From CAYRYU01 sp964428355 (GTDB lineage: Bacteria > Muiribacteriota > Ozemobacteria > Ozemobacterales > Ozemobacteraceae), in NCBI GenBank assembly GCA_964428355.1, contig CAYRYU010000127.1, positions 1 through 18,706 on the forward strand: a stretch of 18,706 nucleotides of DNA, written 5' to 3'. The notes under the pieces were generated by a model. The model was not told the origin of the DNA. It saw only the letters and a list, made by a program, of their open reading frames with translations, and made no database searches. Made by a program: the position numbers and the translations under genes. Of the stretch, positions 6,999 to 15,569 are shown one piece after another (positions within the stretch are counted from its first letter, which is position 1; each line of letters starts with the position of its first letter).

Positions 6999-9900
6999 TC
7001 ATCGCTCGATCGGGATTCCCAATCCCTTCATGAGCCGACGGCTGAAGAGGGAATACAATACCGGCATCAGGACCAGCGTCATGAAAGTCGAGATCACCAA
7101 CCCGCCGATGATGCTCAAGGACAGGGGAACCCAGATCTCCGAACCTTCTCCGGTCGACATGGACATTGGCAACATCCCCAGGACCGTGGTTATGGTGGTT
7201 GAGAGAACCGGTCTCAACCGGCTTCTTCCCGCTGTGATCAATGCCTCCCTCAAGGGTAACCGCCTTTGGAGAAGGATGTTGATGTAGCTGATCAGGACGA
7301 TTCCGTTGTTGACGACGATTCCGATAAGGATGATGAAACCCAGCAACGAGACAATCGATATCCTGTGCCCGGTTATTGCCAGGATCTGAACCGCCCCGAT
7401 GAAACCGAACGGAATGCTGAGGAAAATGATGAAGGGTGCGAGCAACGACTCGAACTGCGAAGCCATGACCATGTAAACCAGTATCATTCCAAGGGAAGCC
7501 GCCCCGACCATCAACGTGAATGCCTCCCGTCGCTCCTCCTCGTTGCCGGCGAATTTCCAGGAGAAACCGGGAGGAATGGGGACGGCTTTGATGACCATTT
7601 CCGCATCGGCCGCGACCTCCCCCGAACCTCGTCCGTACACCTGTCCTGTGATCTGGATATACCGCTCCTGCATGTTTCGCGTGATGCTGGTGGGGCCCAG
7701 ATCGTTCCTGATAGTGGCAAGATTGCTCACCCTGACCGTTTGTCCACTCGGGGTCTGCAGAGGAACCTGGGCGAGGTCGTCGAAGTTCATCCGGTCCTGC
7801 TCTCTCAGCCGGACCTCGATGTCGTATTCTTCCCCTCCCTCGCGATACTTCACGGTGTCATCACCGCTGAAACATAGTTCGACCGTTTTTCCAACGTCCG
7901 TCACGTTCAGCCCGAGATTGGAAGCCTTTTCCCGGTCTACGACCACCTGGAGCTCGGGTTGGGCAAGCTGCTGGCTGATCTCCAGATCCTTCAGACCCGT
8001 GACCGTCCCAAGCTTTTTCTGGAGCTCGAGGGCATACTCCATCCCCACTTTCAGGTCGTACCCGTAAAGGTTCAGGGTGAACCCGGCTCCACCAGCTCCC
8101 ATCATGTTTCCCAAAGGGTCCCCCGAATCGAACCGGATGATCGTTCCAGGGATCCTCTGCAGAAGTGGCCGCAAGTCCTCGACGATTCGCTTGGTTCTCC
8201 TCTTCCGCTTGTCGACACTTTCCAGGCGGAGCTCGACCTGGCCTGCGTGGGAAGCGTCCTTCGAGCCCGTGAAAGCCGCCGCGATCGAGTCATTGCTCTT
8301 GCCATACCTGAGGATCAATGCCTTCAGCTCGGGAACATTCGGCCGGATGATCTCCATGATCTGCTTCCCGACCTGGCCGGTGACTTCATGCCTCGTTCCT
8401 GTCGGAAGTTCGTATTTCACCACGAGACGCCCTTGATCCTGCTCCGGGATGAACTCCGTTCCCACCATCTTGAGAAGACCGATCGAAAGAGCCAGCATTC
8501 CCACCAGAACCGAAACTGTCAGGAACCTGTGGTTCAAAACCCAGCCCAACAGCCCTGCGTAGAGACCTTCGATCAACTCCAGGAATCGATGCCGCTGAAC
8601 GATGGGAACTCCTCCGGAGCCCACGCGGGCGGGCCTGAGGAACCGGGATGCCAGCATCGGGGTGAGCATCAATGCCGAGATCAGTGAGGCCGTCAGGGCC
8701 ATTACGACGATCATCGAAAGTTGGCCGAAAAAGATCTGCGTGATCCCCTTCGTGAAGATGATCGGCAGGAAGATGACGATCGTAGTCAGGGTCGAGGCCA
8801 TGACGGAGGTTCCCATCTCCACCGATCCCCAGATGGCGCTTTCCTTGGACGAAACCCTTCGGTCGAGGTACCGTTTGATGTTGTCGAGGATGACGATGGC
8901 ATTGTCGACAACCATTCCGATCGCGATCGCGAGGCTTGAAAGCGTGATCTGGTTGATCGTGTATCCCGCGAGGTACATCAGCAGAAAGGTGATGATGAGC
9001 GATGTGGGGATCGTAGTGCAGACGATGAGGCTCGCAACAATGTCTTTCAGGAAGAGGAAGATTACGAGGAAAACCGCGATCCCTCCGATCAGGACGGAAT
9101 GGGAAAGGTTCCTGATGGTGTTCCGGATGAAATCGGAGGTGTCGAAGAATACCTCCATTTTTACGTCTGCGGGCAACTGGGCCTGGATATCCGGGAGAGC
9201 CTTCAAGACCGCGTTGGAAACCGCGACCGAGTTCGCTCCCGACTGTTTTTGCACCATAACCCCGATGGCCCGTTTTCCGTTCAGAAGGAAATCGTTGTTC
9301 CTCTCCAGGAATCCGTCCTTGATCTCGGCAAGGTCCCGTAAACGGACAATTCCGGGGGTTTTGGCCACCACGACTGAACCGATCTCATCGACGGTCCGGA
9401 ACTCTTCCGGAGTGCGGATCAGGTAGTCGAACTGGCCGCTTCGAAGGTGGCCTCCAGGGTTGTTCAGGTTCTGGCTGTAAAGAAGGCCGACGATCTGCTT
9501 CCCCGTCAGGTTCGTCGCCTGGAGGCGTTCCCGGTTCAGGTGGCACAATATTCCCCGTTTGTCACCGCCTCGCACCAAAGCTGTGGCAACTCCGGGGATC
9601 CGTTTGAGCGATTCGACGATCTTCTTGTCGACTATCCTTTCGAGTTTTTCCCAGCTTTCCGAGCCCGAGACCCCCAGAACGATCACCGGGATCATCGAGG
9701 TGTTGAACTTGAAGATCATGGGCTTGTCCGCCTCGTCGGGGAGCCGCTTGGAAACGAGATCCAGCTTGTCCCGGATATCGTTCGTCGCCTCGTCGAGGTG
9801 GACGCCCCACTCGAACTTGACCGTTACCGCTGATACGCCTTCCATCGAGACCGAGGTGACTTCATCGACATTCTGAACCGTTGAAACGCTTTCCTCGATC

Positions 9901-10097
9901 GGTTCGGTGATCCGGGACTCGACCTCTTGCGGTCCCGCTCCCCGGTAGGTTGTGATGACCGTGATGGCGGGGATTTCGAAATCGGGCATCAGGTCTATTC
10001 CCACTTGGGTCCATGCGAACCCCCCCATGAGTATTACGGCCAGGAAGATCATCGAAGTGGTGACCGGCCACCTTACGCCAAAGACTGACAGGTTCAT
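6999..10097 (-). CDS. RND efflux pump, inner membrane transporter (AcrB/HAE1-like)
   Basis: 1032 aa, a normal full length for hydrophobe/amphiphile RND pumps. The N-terminal transmembrane helix (about 11-30) is followed by a first periplasmic loop with the family text YRGAGPQEVESRITEPIEE, then helices TM2-TM6 (about 333-490), a second periplasmic loop and a second membrane block. In TM4 the relay segment is VVDNAIV with Asp398 and Asn399, where AcrB has two Asp; in TM10, VVNNGIV (Asn930-931) replaces the AcrB Lys. This VDN form is common in one HAE1 branch. It works with the membrane-fusion and TolC-like proteins encoded just upstream to expel drugs, solvents or metabolites using the proton gradient. 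The start overlaps the fusion-protein stop by 4 bp (ATGA) behind AGGAAGG. Substrate cannot be told. Confidence 0.96.
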   Translation of the reverse strand: MNLSVFGVRWPVTTSMIFLAVILMGGFAWTQVGIDLMPDFEIPAITVITTYRGAGPQEVESRITEPIEESVSTVQNVDEVTSVSMEGVSAVTVKFEWGVHLDEATNDIRDKLDLVSKRLPDEADKPMIFKFNTSMIPVIVLGVSGSESWEKLERIVDKKIVESLKRIPGVATALVRGGDKRGILCHLNRERLQATNLTGKQIVGLLYSQNLNNPGGHLRSGQFDYLIRTPEEFRTVDEIGSVVVAKTPGIVRLRDLAEIKDGFLERNNDFLLNGKRAIGVMVQKQSGANSVAVSNAVLKALPDIQAQLPADVKMEVFFDTSDFIRNTIRNLSHSVLIGGIAVFLVIFLFLKDIVASLIVCTTIPTSLIITFLLMYLAGYTINQITLSSLAIAIGMVVDNAIVILDNIKRYLDRRVSSKESAIWGSVEMGTSVMASTLTTIVIFLPIIFTKGITQIFFGQLSMIVVMALTASLISALMLTPMLASRFLRPARVGSGGVPIVQRHRFLELIEGLYAGLLGWVLNHRFLTVSVLVGMLALSIGLLKMVGTEFIPEQDQGRLVVKYELPTGTRHEVTGQVGKQIMEIIRPNVPELKALILRYGKSNDSIAAAFTGSKDASHAGQVELRLESVDKRKRRTKRIVEDLRPLLQRIPGTIIRFDSGDPLGNMMGAGGAGFTLNLYGYDLKVGMEYALELQKKLGTVTGLKDLEISQQLAQPELQVVVDREKASNLGLNVTDVGKTVELCFSGDDTVKYREGGEEYDIEVRLREQDRMNFDDLAQVPLQTPSGQTVRVSNLATIRNDLGPTSITRNMQERYIQITGQVYGRGSGEVAADAEMVIKAVPIPPGFSWKFAGNEEERREAFTLMVGAASLGMILVYMVMASQFESLLAPFIIFLSIPFGFIGAVQILAITGHRISIVSLLGFIILIGIVVNNGIVLISYINILLQRRLPLREALITAGRSRLRPVLSTTITTVLGMLPMSMSTGEGSEIWVPLSLSIIGGLVISTFMTLVLMPVLYSLFSRRLMKGLGIPIER

Positions 10098-11449
10098 TGC
10101 CGGCCTTCCTGAACGACGGCCTTGACCTTGCTTCCGATGCGGATGAACTCGAGCCCCTGGGTGACGATCAGATCACCCGCCTCGAGCCCTTCCAGGATTT
10201 CGACCTTGTCTTCCTGTACGATTCCCGTCTTGACCTTCACTTTTTCCGCCACATTCTCCGGGGTGATCCGGATCGCGGCCCGATCCCCGTTGTGCGCCAG
10301 AAGGGCATCTCGCGGTACCACCACGGCACCCTTCACGCTCGTAAGGAAAAGCTTGATATGCGTGAACATTCCCGATCTCAAGGTAAGATCGGGATTTTCC
10401 AGCAGCACCTCGAACTGGCCCGTACGGGTTTTCGAATCGATCGCAGGGTAGGTCTTCGATACTATGCCGGAAAACTCCTTTTCGAGAGTGTCCACCCGGA
10501 CGCGAGCCTCGGTCTGGCCGGGTTTCAGGAGCAGGAGGTTTTTTTCCACCAGGGTTCCTATGACCTTGACCTGGTCCATTCTCTCGAGCCTGAGGATCGG
10601 TTGCCCCGGGTTCGCCATGGCCCCGGGATCGACGTTGCGCCGCGTGATGACGCCGTTGAAGGGAGCCTTGATGAAGGCATCCTCCCGCTGTACCTGGACA
10701 GCGTGGAGGTTGGCCCGGGCCTGGACGAGCTGTGCCTGCTTCATTTTCAGGGTCATCTGGTTGGAGCTGATTCCATCTGCCGCTTGCTGGATGTTTGAAG
10801 TGGCGGCAACAAGCTGAGCCTTCGCGGCATCGTGCTGGGCGGTCACGTCATCGAGTTGCTGCCGGGAGATGGCACCTTCCTCGTGCAGTTTCTGCAAACG
10901 CTCACGGCTGACGGTGAGGTTCTTCACCTGCGCCCTGACTGCGTCTGCCTGCGCCCGGGCGGCGGTCAGGCCCGACTGGGCCGTCTTGACCATGACCTCC
11001 TGCATGTCGATCGAGGCCTGTGCTACCGTGAGAGCGGCCTGGGCCTGTTCGAGCTGCGTATCCTGGATCCGGTGGTCGATTTCCGCCACGAGATCCCCCT
11101 CCTTAACAACAGAACCCTCGCTCACATCGAAGCGGACTATCTGCCCGTTGGTCTTGGGGAAGAGATCGACCCCCAGAAGAGGAAGAATGTCGCCCGAGGT
11201 CATGAGCTGATCATGTATGTCGCCCGTGGTGACCCTCTGGGCAACAACCGGGACCGCCTCCTTCGAAACCGAGCCGCCTCCTTGCCCCGTCTGGGTGGCG
11301 TTATCCGCCCCGGAGGCAGGGGGAAGAGATTGCGTTCCCGAAACCCATGTTGCGACCAGAAACCCGAAGATTGCGAGAAACGGGAGAACCGGTCTCCCGA
11401 AGGTGCGCGAGGAAGAGAAGGAACTTCGTGAGGGTGGATGGTTGTGCAT
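10094..11449 (-). CDS. RND efflux periplasmic membrane-fusion protein (AcrA/HlyD-like)
   Basis: 451 aa. An N-terminal hydrophobic segment (about 20-38) anchors or exports the protein; no lipobox Cys is seen, so it is not a lipoprotein. A Gly/Ser linker leads to the first lipoyl half (about 100-125: VSEGSVVKEGDLVAEIDH), a long coiled-coil hairpin (about 130-258, rich in Ala/Gln/Glu heptads), the second lipoyl half (259-288: IKAPFNGVITRRNVDPG), then beta-barrel and membrane-proximal domains to the C-terminus. The hairpin is long compared with AcrA, as in pumps that meet TolC tip to tip. The ATG at 11449 has GGAG upstream. It bridges the RND transporter and the TolC-like channel encoded on either side and is co-transcribed with both. 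Confidence 0.94.
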   Translation of the reverse strand: MHNHPPSRSSFSSSRTFGRPVLPFLAIFGFLVATWVSGTQSLPPASGADNATQTGQGGGSVSKEAVPVVAQRVTTGDIHDQLMTSGDILPLLGVDLFPKTNGQIVRFDVSEGSVVKEGDLVAEIDHRIQDTQLEQAQAALTVAQASIDMQEVMVKTAQSGLTAARAQADAVRAQVKNLTVSRERLQKLHEEGAISRQQLDDVTAQHDAAKAQLVAATSNIQQAADGISSNQMTLKMKQAQLVQARANLHAVQVQREDAFIKAPFNGVITRRNVDPGAMANPGQPILRLERMDQVKVIGTLVEKNLLLLKPGQTEARVRVDTLEKEFSGIVSKTYPAIDSKTRTGQFEVLLENPDLTLRSGMFTHIKLFLTSVKGAVVVPRDALLAHNGDRAAIRITPENVAEKVKVKTGIVQEDKVEILEGLEAGDLIVTQGLEFIRIGSKVKAVVQEGRQ

Positions 11450-11461
11450 TTTTCGGCTCCT

Positions 11462-13015
11462 TCAATTGGGATTGGCCCGTTCGATAAGGTCCCGGCCGAG
11501 TTTCCCCGTTGCGAGGAGGTAGGAAATCCGGGCCTGGTGGTGGGCGAAAACCGCCTGGAGATACTGGAGGTTGGTGTTCAGAAAAGCGTTCTCCGCGTCG
11601 AACATCTCGATCTGGGTGAACATCCCGTTGGAATACTTCACGCCCGCAAGGCGGAGTGCCTCTTCAGCCTGTTTGAGCGCCTCCTGCTGGGCTAGGACGA
11701 CCTCCCGCGCAGTCTGGAGGCTGAGGAGCGCTTGACGGATTTCGACCTGGGCCTTTTCGAGGGCGTCCTGGAAAGCGTTCTCGGCCATCGCGAGCCGGGC
11801 GTTGGCTTCCTGGATCTTTCCCTTCCTGAGGCCGCCATCGATGAATGGAAACTCCGCCGCGACACCGACGTTCCAATACCCCTTCCGGACAACACCCCCG
11901 AGCCCTGATTTGGAAGATGGGCGCTCGTTCCCCGCCTGCCCGAAGGCGTTCACCACAGGTTGCTTCTCTCCACGGGCGGATATGGTTCCCTGCCGGGCAA
12001 TCTGTGCTTCCAGGCGTTTCAGCCGCAGGTCTTCCCTCAGTTCAACGGCTTCCGACGCATCCCGGGCCAGATCGGTGGGAAACTCCTGCATCACCAGCCG
12101 GTCGTTGGTTCCGATGGGTTGGTCCGCGGGCAATGCAAGAATCCGGAGCAGATCGAGGCGGGCAAGGTCGACGCTGTTCGTGTCCTGGCGGAACTTGCTG
12201 CGGGCCTGGGCCAGTCGGACCTCTGCGCGGAGAATCTCGAACTTGGATGCCTGGTCCTGGTTGAATCGCGCCTGGACCAGAGAATGGTGGCTCTCCGCCA
12301 GATCTAGGTCCTTTCGGCTGACCCGCTCCACTTCACGCGCGAAGAGCCAGGACAGCCAGCTCAGAGTCACCTGCCTGATGACCTGTTGGCTGGTGAACGT
12401 GTGACCTGATTTTGCCGCCGTTCTTCCCAGACGGGCGGCTGCGATTGCGGCCCGATCCTTGTTCCCGAGGAAAAGAGGCTGCGCGACCTCGAAATAGGCC
12501 TTCTGGACATCCTCGTTCCCCATCTTGATCGTCCTTCCGCCGAGGTTGGCGGAACCGACGTTGTCGAGCCGGGTCTGGGTGAACTTCCCCGTGAGCTTGG
12601 CACCATTGATCGCGCGTGCCTGGGTTACCTGACCCTGGGCGATCTCGATCTGATGACTGGAACCCTTGACCGTGCGGTTCCTCTCGAGCGCTAGCAAAAG
12701 GACTTCCTCCAGGTGAAGTTCGTCGAGCGGGGTGGGGGAGGAGTCCCCGGAGATCCCTCCGGTCGGGGAAGCCGGGTTACCCCCAACACCGTGTTCGATG
12801 GGCTGGTCTCCAGCCGGTTCCAAAGCCTGGGAATCTCCCAGGCTTTCGGTGACCGGTTCCGAATCAGCAAGGTTCTGGCCGGATGTCAGGGGCTCGGTTG
12901 AGCGGAATATTGGGTTCTGGGCAGTGGTCGGCTGACCTTGTAGAGCCGCCGAGAATGAAAGGGCAAGGAAAAAGATCATCAGAAAGGATCTGGGGGCACG
13001 AAATTCGGCCTTCAT
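11462..13015 (-). CDS. TolC-family outer membrane efflux channel
   Basis: 517 aa. A signal peptide (about 1-27, hydrophobic core FLMIFFLALSFSAAL) is followed by an unusual low-complexity stretch rich in Pro, Ser, Gly, Glu and Asp (about 30-100), then two OEP repeats of long Ala/Gln/Arg-rich helices, for example LALERNRTVKGSSHQIEIAQ and LAMAENAFQDALEKAQVEI. It forms the trimeric channel through which the pump discharges. The start overlaps the tetR stop by 4 bp (ATGA); the fusion-protein gene follows 12 bp after its stop. The N-terminal insert ahead of the first repeat is longer than in TolC and may be a flexible periplasmic tail. Confidence 0.93.
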   Translation of the reverse strand: MKAEFRAPRSFLMIFFLALSFSAALQGQPTTAQNPIFRSTEPLTSGQNLADSEPVTESLGDSQALEPAGDQPIEHGVGGNPASPTGGISGDSSPTPLDELHLEEVLLLALERNRTVKGSSHQIEIAQGQVTQARAINGAKLTGKFTQTRLDNVGSANLGGRTIKMGNEDVQKAYFEVAQPLFLGNKDRAAIAAARLGRTAAKSGHTFTSQQVIRQVTLSWLSWLFAREVERVSRKDLDLAESHHSLVQARFNQDQASKFEILRAEVRLAQARSKFRQDTNSVDLARLDLLRILALPADQPIGTNDRLVMQEFPTDLARDASEAVELREDLRLKRLEAQIARQGTISARGEKQPVVNAFGQAGNERPSSKSGLGGVVRKGYWNVGVAAEFPFIDGGLRKGKIQEANARLAMAENAFQDALEKAQVEIRQALLSLQTAREVVLAQQEALKQAEEALRLAGVKYSNGMFTQIEMFDAENAFLNTNLQYLQAVFAHHQARISYLLATGKLGRDLIERANPN

Positions 13016-13608
13016 CGGGTAACTCCTTGTTCCTTGCCGAACAGCTTCATCAACGCGGAAAAAACATCCTCGGGTTCTAGCCGGGGCACGTTGAACAGCT
13101 GGAATTTCACGTTCAGGTCGAAGATCTGCATGAAAATGACCGCCATCTGGGAAGCCGTCAGGTGGTCCGAGAACTCACCCGATTCGATTCCTTCCTGGAA
13201 CAACCGGGAGTTGAGCTCGAGGACTTTCCGAAGGTGATCGTGAAGGCGGCGGATGACCTCGTTGCTCAAGGGAAAGGCATGCTCGGACTGGGATAACTTC
13301 TGGATGAGAGGGCCTTTCCGGGAGTATGCCTCGTTCTGGAGATCGATCAGTTTCCGGAGCCGGGTGGGAATCTTCTCTTTCCCCGCGATGATCTGCTCCG
13401 TGCGTTGGTGCAACTCGAGAGTGTCGTCGAGGAGGCATTCGCAAAACAGGTCTTCCTTGTTCCGGAAATAAAGGTAGATGGTTCCCTTGGCGACTCCCGC
13501 CAGCTCGGCAACCTGGTCCAGCTTAACGTCCATGTAATTCTGGGAGGAAAAAAGACGGGTTGCGGCGGCAAGAATTCTTTGGGGTCTGTCGGATGGAGGT
13601 CGGCCCAT
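13012..13608 (-). CDS. TetR/AcrR-family transcriptional repressor of the efflux operon
   Basis: 198 aa from the ATG at 13608, which has GGGAG 8 nt upstream. The frame extends to an ATG at 13671, but that codon lies inside the operator and upstream of the likely transcription start, so it is rejected. The N-terminal DNA-binding domain has the classic TetR pattern: a first helix (RILAAATRLFSSQNY), then an HTH (about 29-48: KLDQVAELAGVAKGTIYLYF) and the KEDLF hinge. The C-terminal part (about 60-198) is an all-helical ligand and dimer domain that names no ligand. It is the first gene of the operon, with a 4-bp overlap into the TolC-like gene, and the dyad over its own promoter suggests autorepression relieved by a pump substrate. 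Confidence 0.93.
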   Translation of the reverse strand: MGRPPSDRPQRILAAATRLFSSQNYMDVKLDQVAELAGVAKGTIYLYFRNKEDLFCECLLDDTLELHQRTEQIIAGKEKIPTRLRKLIDLQNEAYSRKGPLIQKLSQSEHAFPLSNEVIRRLHDHLRKVLELNSRLFQEGIESGEFSDHLTASQMAVIFMQIFDLNVKFQLFNVPRLEPEDVFSALMKLFGKEQGVTR

Positions 13609-13648
13609 GTCGTGACTCCCTGAAGTGCGGCAAAATGAGGACCCGAAG

Positions 13649-13674
13649 TATATGACTGATGGGTCAGTCATATA
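13649..13674. promoter_or_regulatory. TetR-type operator: perfect 11-bp inverted repeat
   Basis: TATATGACTGA (13649-13659) and TCAGTCATATA (13664-13674) are exact reverse complements around a TGGG spacer. A palindrome of this size next to a TetR gene is the normal form of its binding site. It overlaps the -10 element of the tetR operon, so a bound repressor would block RNA polymerase. It is about 90 bp from the possible fdrA promoter, so control of that divergent operon is less likely. Confidence 0.85.
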
Positions 13675-13698
13675 TCATTTCCGGACCCGCCGTGTCAA
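13670..13698 (-). promoter_or_regulatory. Sigma-70 promoter of the tetR-tolC-MFP-RND operon
   Basis: On the minus strand a perfect TTGACA (13698-13693) is followed after 17 bp by ATATAT (13675-13670); GATATA or TATATG at spacings of 16 or 18 are alternatives. The -10 lies inside the right arm of the operator. Transcription would start near 13663, leaving a leader of about 55 nt before the tetR ATG at 13608. Confidence 0.7.
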
Positions 13699-13761
13699 GG
13701 CTCCTTTCTGGATGAGGAGTCAGCGGGGAAACGAGGTGTTTGGAGCACTCGGAAAAGGGGG

Positions 13762-13791
13762 TGGACAATGGGGATGCCAAGGGACTATCAT
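13762..13791 (+). promoter_or_regulatory. Candidate sigma-70 promoter for the fdrA-like operon
   Basis: TGGACA (13762-13767), an 18-bp spacer and TATCAT (13786-13791) each match the consensus at 5/6. Transcription would begin about 30 nt before the fdrA-like ATG (13827). No operator-like repeat was seen around it. Confidence 0.4.
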
Positions 13792-13826
13792 TCCTCTCGA
13801 ACCACTCAGGAAAGGAGCTTGTACAA

Positions 13827-15359
13827 ATGGTTGTCCGAACCCTCGTGAAGAAAGACACCTATTTCGATTCGGTCACGTTGATGCTGGTGACCGGTGAACT
13901 GAAAAAGGCAGCCGGGCTCGAGAACGCCGTCGTGGGAATGGGAACCGACTACAACATCGACAGCCTGAAAAGGCTCCGCTTGTTCTCCGATTCCCTTGCA
14001 GGCGTGACTCCAAGCGACCTCATCATCTGCGTCGAAGGGAAGGATGCAGCCCAGGCCGATGGCGCGCTCCAGACCGCCCAGAAACTTCTGACCGAGCGGC
14101 GAACGAAAAAGAGCTCCGGCGAGACCTTCCAACCATCGACCCAGGAAGCCGCGGGAAAACAGATGCCCGAAGCCAATGTGGTGGTGATTTCGGTTCCCGG
14201 GGCGCATGCCGCCAGGGAAGCGACGATCGCTCTCGAGAGCGGGCGGCACGTGATGATGTTTTCCGACAACGTCACGGTGGAAGAGGAGATCCGTCTCAAG
14301 GATCTCGCCGTAAGCCATGGTCTCCTTATGATGGGCCCCGATTGCGGGACCGCGATCATCAACAACGTCCCTCTCGCCTTCGCAAATGCCGTGCGACCGG
14401 GGGAAATCGGCCTCGTTGCGGCCTCCGGAACCGGGCTTCAGGAAGTGACGAGTCTCATCCACCGCCTTGGCTGCGGAATCACCCAGGGGATCGGCGTCGG
14501 AGGCAGGGACCTTTCCGAGAAGGTGGCGGGACGGATGACCCTTCTAGCCGCGAAAGCTCTGGGAGGTGATGAAAAGACCCGGGTGGTAGTCCTGATCTCG
14601 AAGCCTCCCGCCCCGAAAACACTCGAAATTTTGCTTCCCAAGCTGAAATCGCTTGGAAAACCCGTGGTGATCTATTTCATCGGTGCGGATCCCGCTCCCA
14701 TCCGCGCAATGGGCTTCACCGTTGCGGAAACCCTCGAGGATGCCGCGATCAAGGCCTGCGAGCTGTGCCTCGGGAAATCCATTCCTGCCCTGATGGACGA
14801 CTCCGCGATCAGGAAGCTCGCGAAAAAGGCGGAACTTCCCGGACGGTATCTCAGAGCTCTCTATTCCGGCGGGACATTGTGCGATGAAGCCCAACGGCTG
14901 CTTCTCCCGGTTCTGGACAAGATCCATTCGAATACCCCCGTGAAGGGTTGCGAGAAGGTTCCCGACCTTTACAAGAGCACCGGACACACGATCATGGACC
15001 TGGGGGATGACGATTTCACGCGGGGCCGTGCCCACCCTATGATCGATCCCTCCCTGAGACAGGAACGAATCGGCACCGAAGCCGCCGATCCCGACACCGG
15101 AATGATCGTTTTCGATGTGGTCCTGGGATTCGGGTCGAATCCCGACATGGCGGGTGAAATGGCCACCGCGGTCCAAAAGGCGAGGAAGGAGTCGGGCCGG
15201 AAACCCGTCTTCGCAGCGACCATCTGCGGAACCGAAAGCGATTACCAGAACTACCAGCGCCAGAGGGAAACCCTTGAATCGGCCGGAATCCTCGTTTTTC
15301 CCTCGAACGTTTCGCTCGTGAAGTTCATCAGTGCATGCTTCGAAGAAAGGAAAGGATGA
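13827..15359 (+). CDS. FdrA/YahF-family protein (carbamoyltransferase subunit, acyl-CoA-synthetase-like)
   Basis: 510 aa. FdrA-type proteins resemble succinyl-CoA synthetase alpha subunits; E. coli FdrA (AllF) works with YlbE (AllG) and AllH as oxamate carbamoyltransferase, which moves the carbamoyl group of oxalurate to phosphate. Visible marks are the opening KKDTYFDSVTLML, seen in E. coli FdrA as KKGCFQDSVSLM (recalled); a nucleotide-binding-like region (about 115-170); MGPDCGTAI (169-177); and GIGVGGRDLS (221-230). The start is the ATG at 13827 with GGAG (13814-13817) 9 nt upstream; an ATG at 13740 lacks such a site and adds residues unlike the family. The length fits YahF (about 515) more than FdrA (about 555). 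The C-terminal module of E. coli FdrA is absent here and appears as the next small gene, 3 bp downstream. Confidence 0.88.
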   Translation: MVVRTLVKKDTYFDSVTLMLVTGELKKAAGLENAVVGMGTDYNIDSLKRLRLFSDSLAGVTPSDLIICVEGKDAAQADGALQTAQKLLTERRTKKSSGETFQPSTQEAAGKQMPEANVVVISVPGAHAAREATIALESGRHVMMFSDNVTVEEEIRLKDLAVSHGLLMMGPDCGTAIINNVPLAFANAVRPGEIGLVAASGTGLQEVTSLIHRLGCGITQGIGVGGRDLSEKVAGRMTLLAAKALGGDEKTRVVVLISKPPAPKTLEILLPKLKSLGKPVVIYFIGADPAPIRAMGFTVAETLEDAAIKACELCLGKSIPALMDDSAIRKLAKKAELPGRYLRALYSGGTLCDEAQRLLLPVLDKIHSNTPVKGCEKVPDLYKSTGHTIMDLGDDDFTRGRAHPMIDPSLRQERIGTEAADPDTGMIVFDVVLGFGSNPDMAGEMATAVQKARKESGRKPVFAATICGTESDYQNYQRQRETLESAGILVFPSNVSLVKFISACFEERKG

Positions 15360-15362
15360 ACG

Positions 15363-15569
15363 ATGGAACCCATCAGGAAACTGTTCTCCCAATCGGTAAA
15401 AGTCATCAACATCGGTCTTCCGAGCTTCGCGGAGGACCTGAAAAACCAGGGGATACCGGTAGTCCACGTCGATTGGCGCCCGCCTGCGGGTGGAAACAAG
15501 AAGATCCAGGATCTTCTAGACCGCATCAAGCGTGAACAAACCCAGCTCAAGCTTGGAGGAAAGTCATGA
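15363..15569 (+). CDS. Small standalone domain related to the FdrA C-terminus / YahG N-terminus
   Basis: 68 aa, translated in a run with both neighbours: 3 bp after the fdrA-like stop, and its own TGA overlaps the ATG of the DUF1116 gene (ATGA). It reads LFSQSVKVINIGLPSFAEDL, then VVHVDWRPPAGGNKK. From memory the same text ends E. coli FdrA (VINIGLRSFALEL...VVHYQWSPVAGGNKK) and opens E. coli YahG (LFSQPLNVINVGIAMFSDDL...LDWTPPGQGN). So this is a small alpha/beta module that is fused to one partner or the other elsewhere and is free here, probably part of the interface or active site of the complex. Real gene: no gap on either side, codon use as neighbours, and conserved text. The comparison needs an alignment to confirm. 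Confidence 0.85.
   Translation: MEPIRKLFSQSVKVINIGLPSFAEDLKNQGIPVVHVDWRPPAGGNKKIQDLLDRIKREQTQLKLGGKS

Noticed and set aside
13609..13671. Longer tetR start at 13671
   Set aside because: The codon lies in the operator and upstream of the predicted transcription start, while 13608 has a GGGAG site and begins the typical TetR N-terminus.
13740..13780. Possible sigma-54 site upstream of the fdrA-like gene (TGG...GC)
   Set aside because: The GG to GC distance is one base too long and the flanking bases do not fit.
13740..13826. Longer fdrA-like start at 13740
   Set aside because: The extra residues are unlike FdrA, and the likely promoter at 13762-13791 lies downstream of that codon.
14544..15467. 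Minus-strand frame of 307 codons opposite the fdrA-like gene
   Set aside because: Antisense shadow in GC-rich coding DNA; the plus strand shows FdrA motifs and is coupled to its neighbours.
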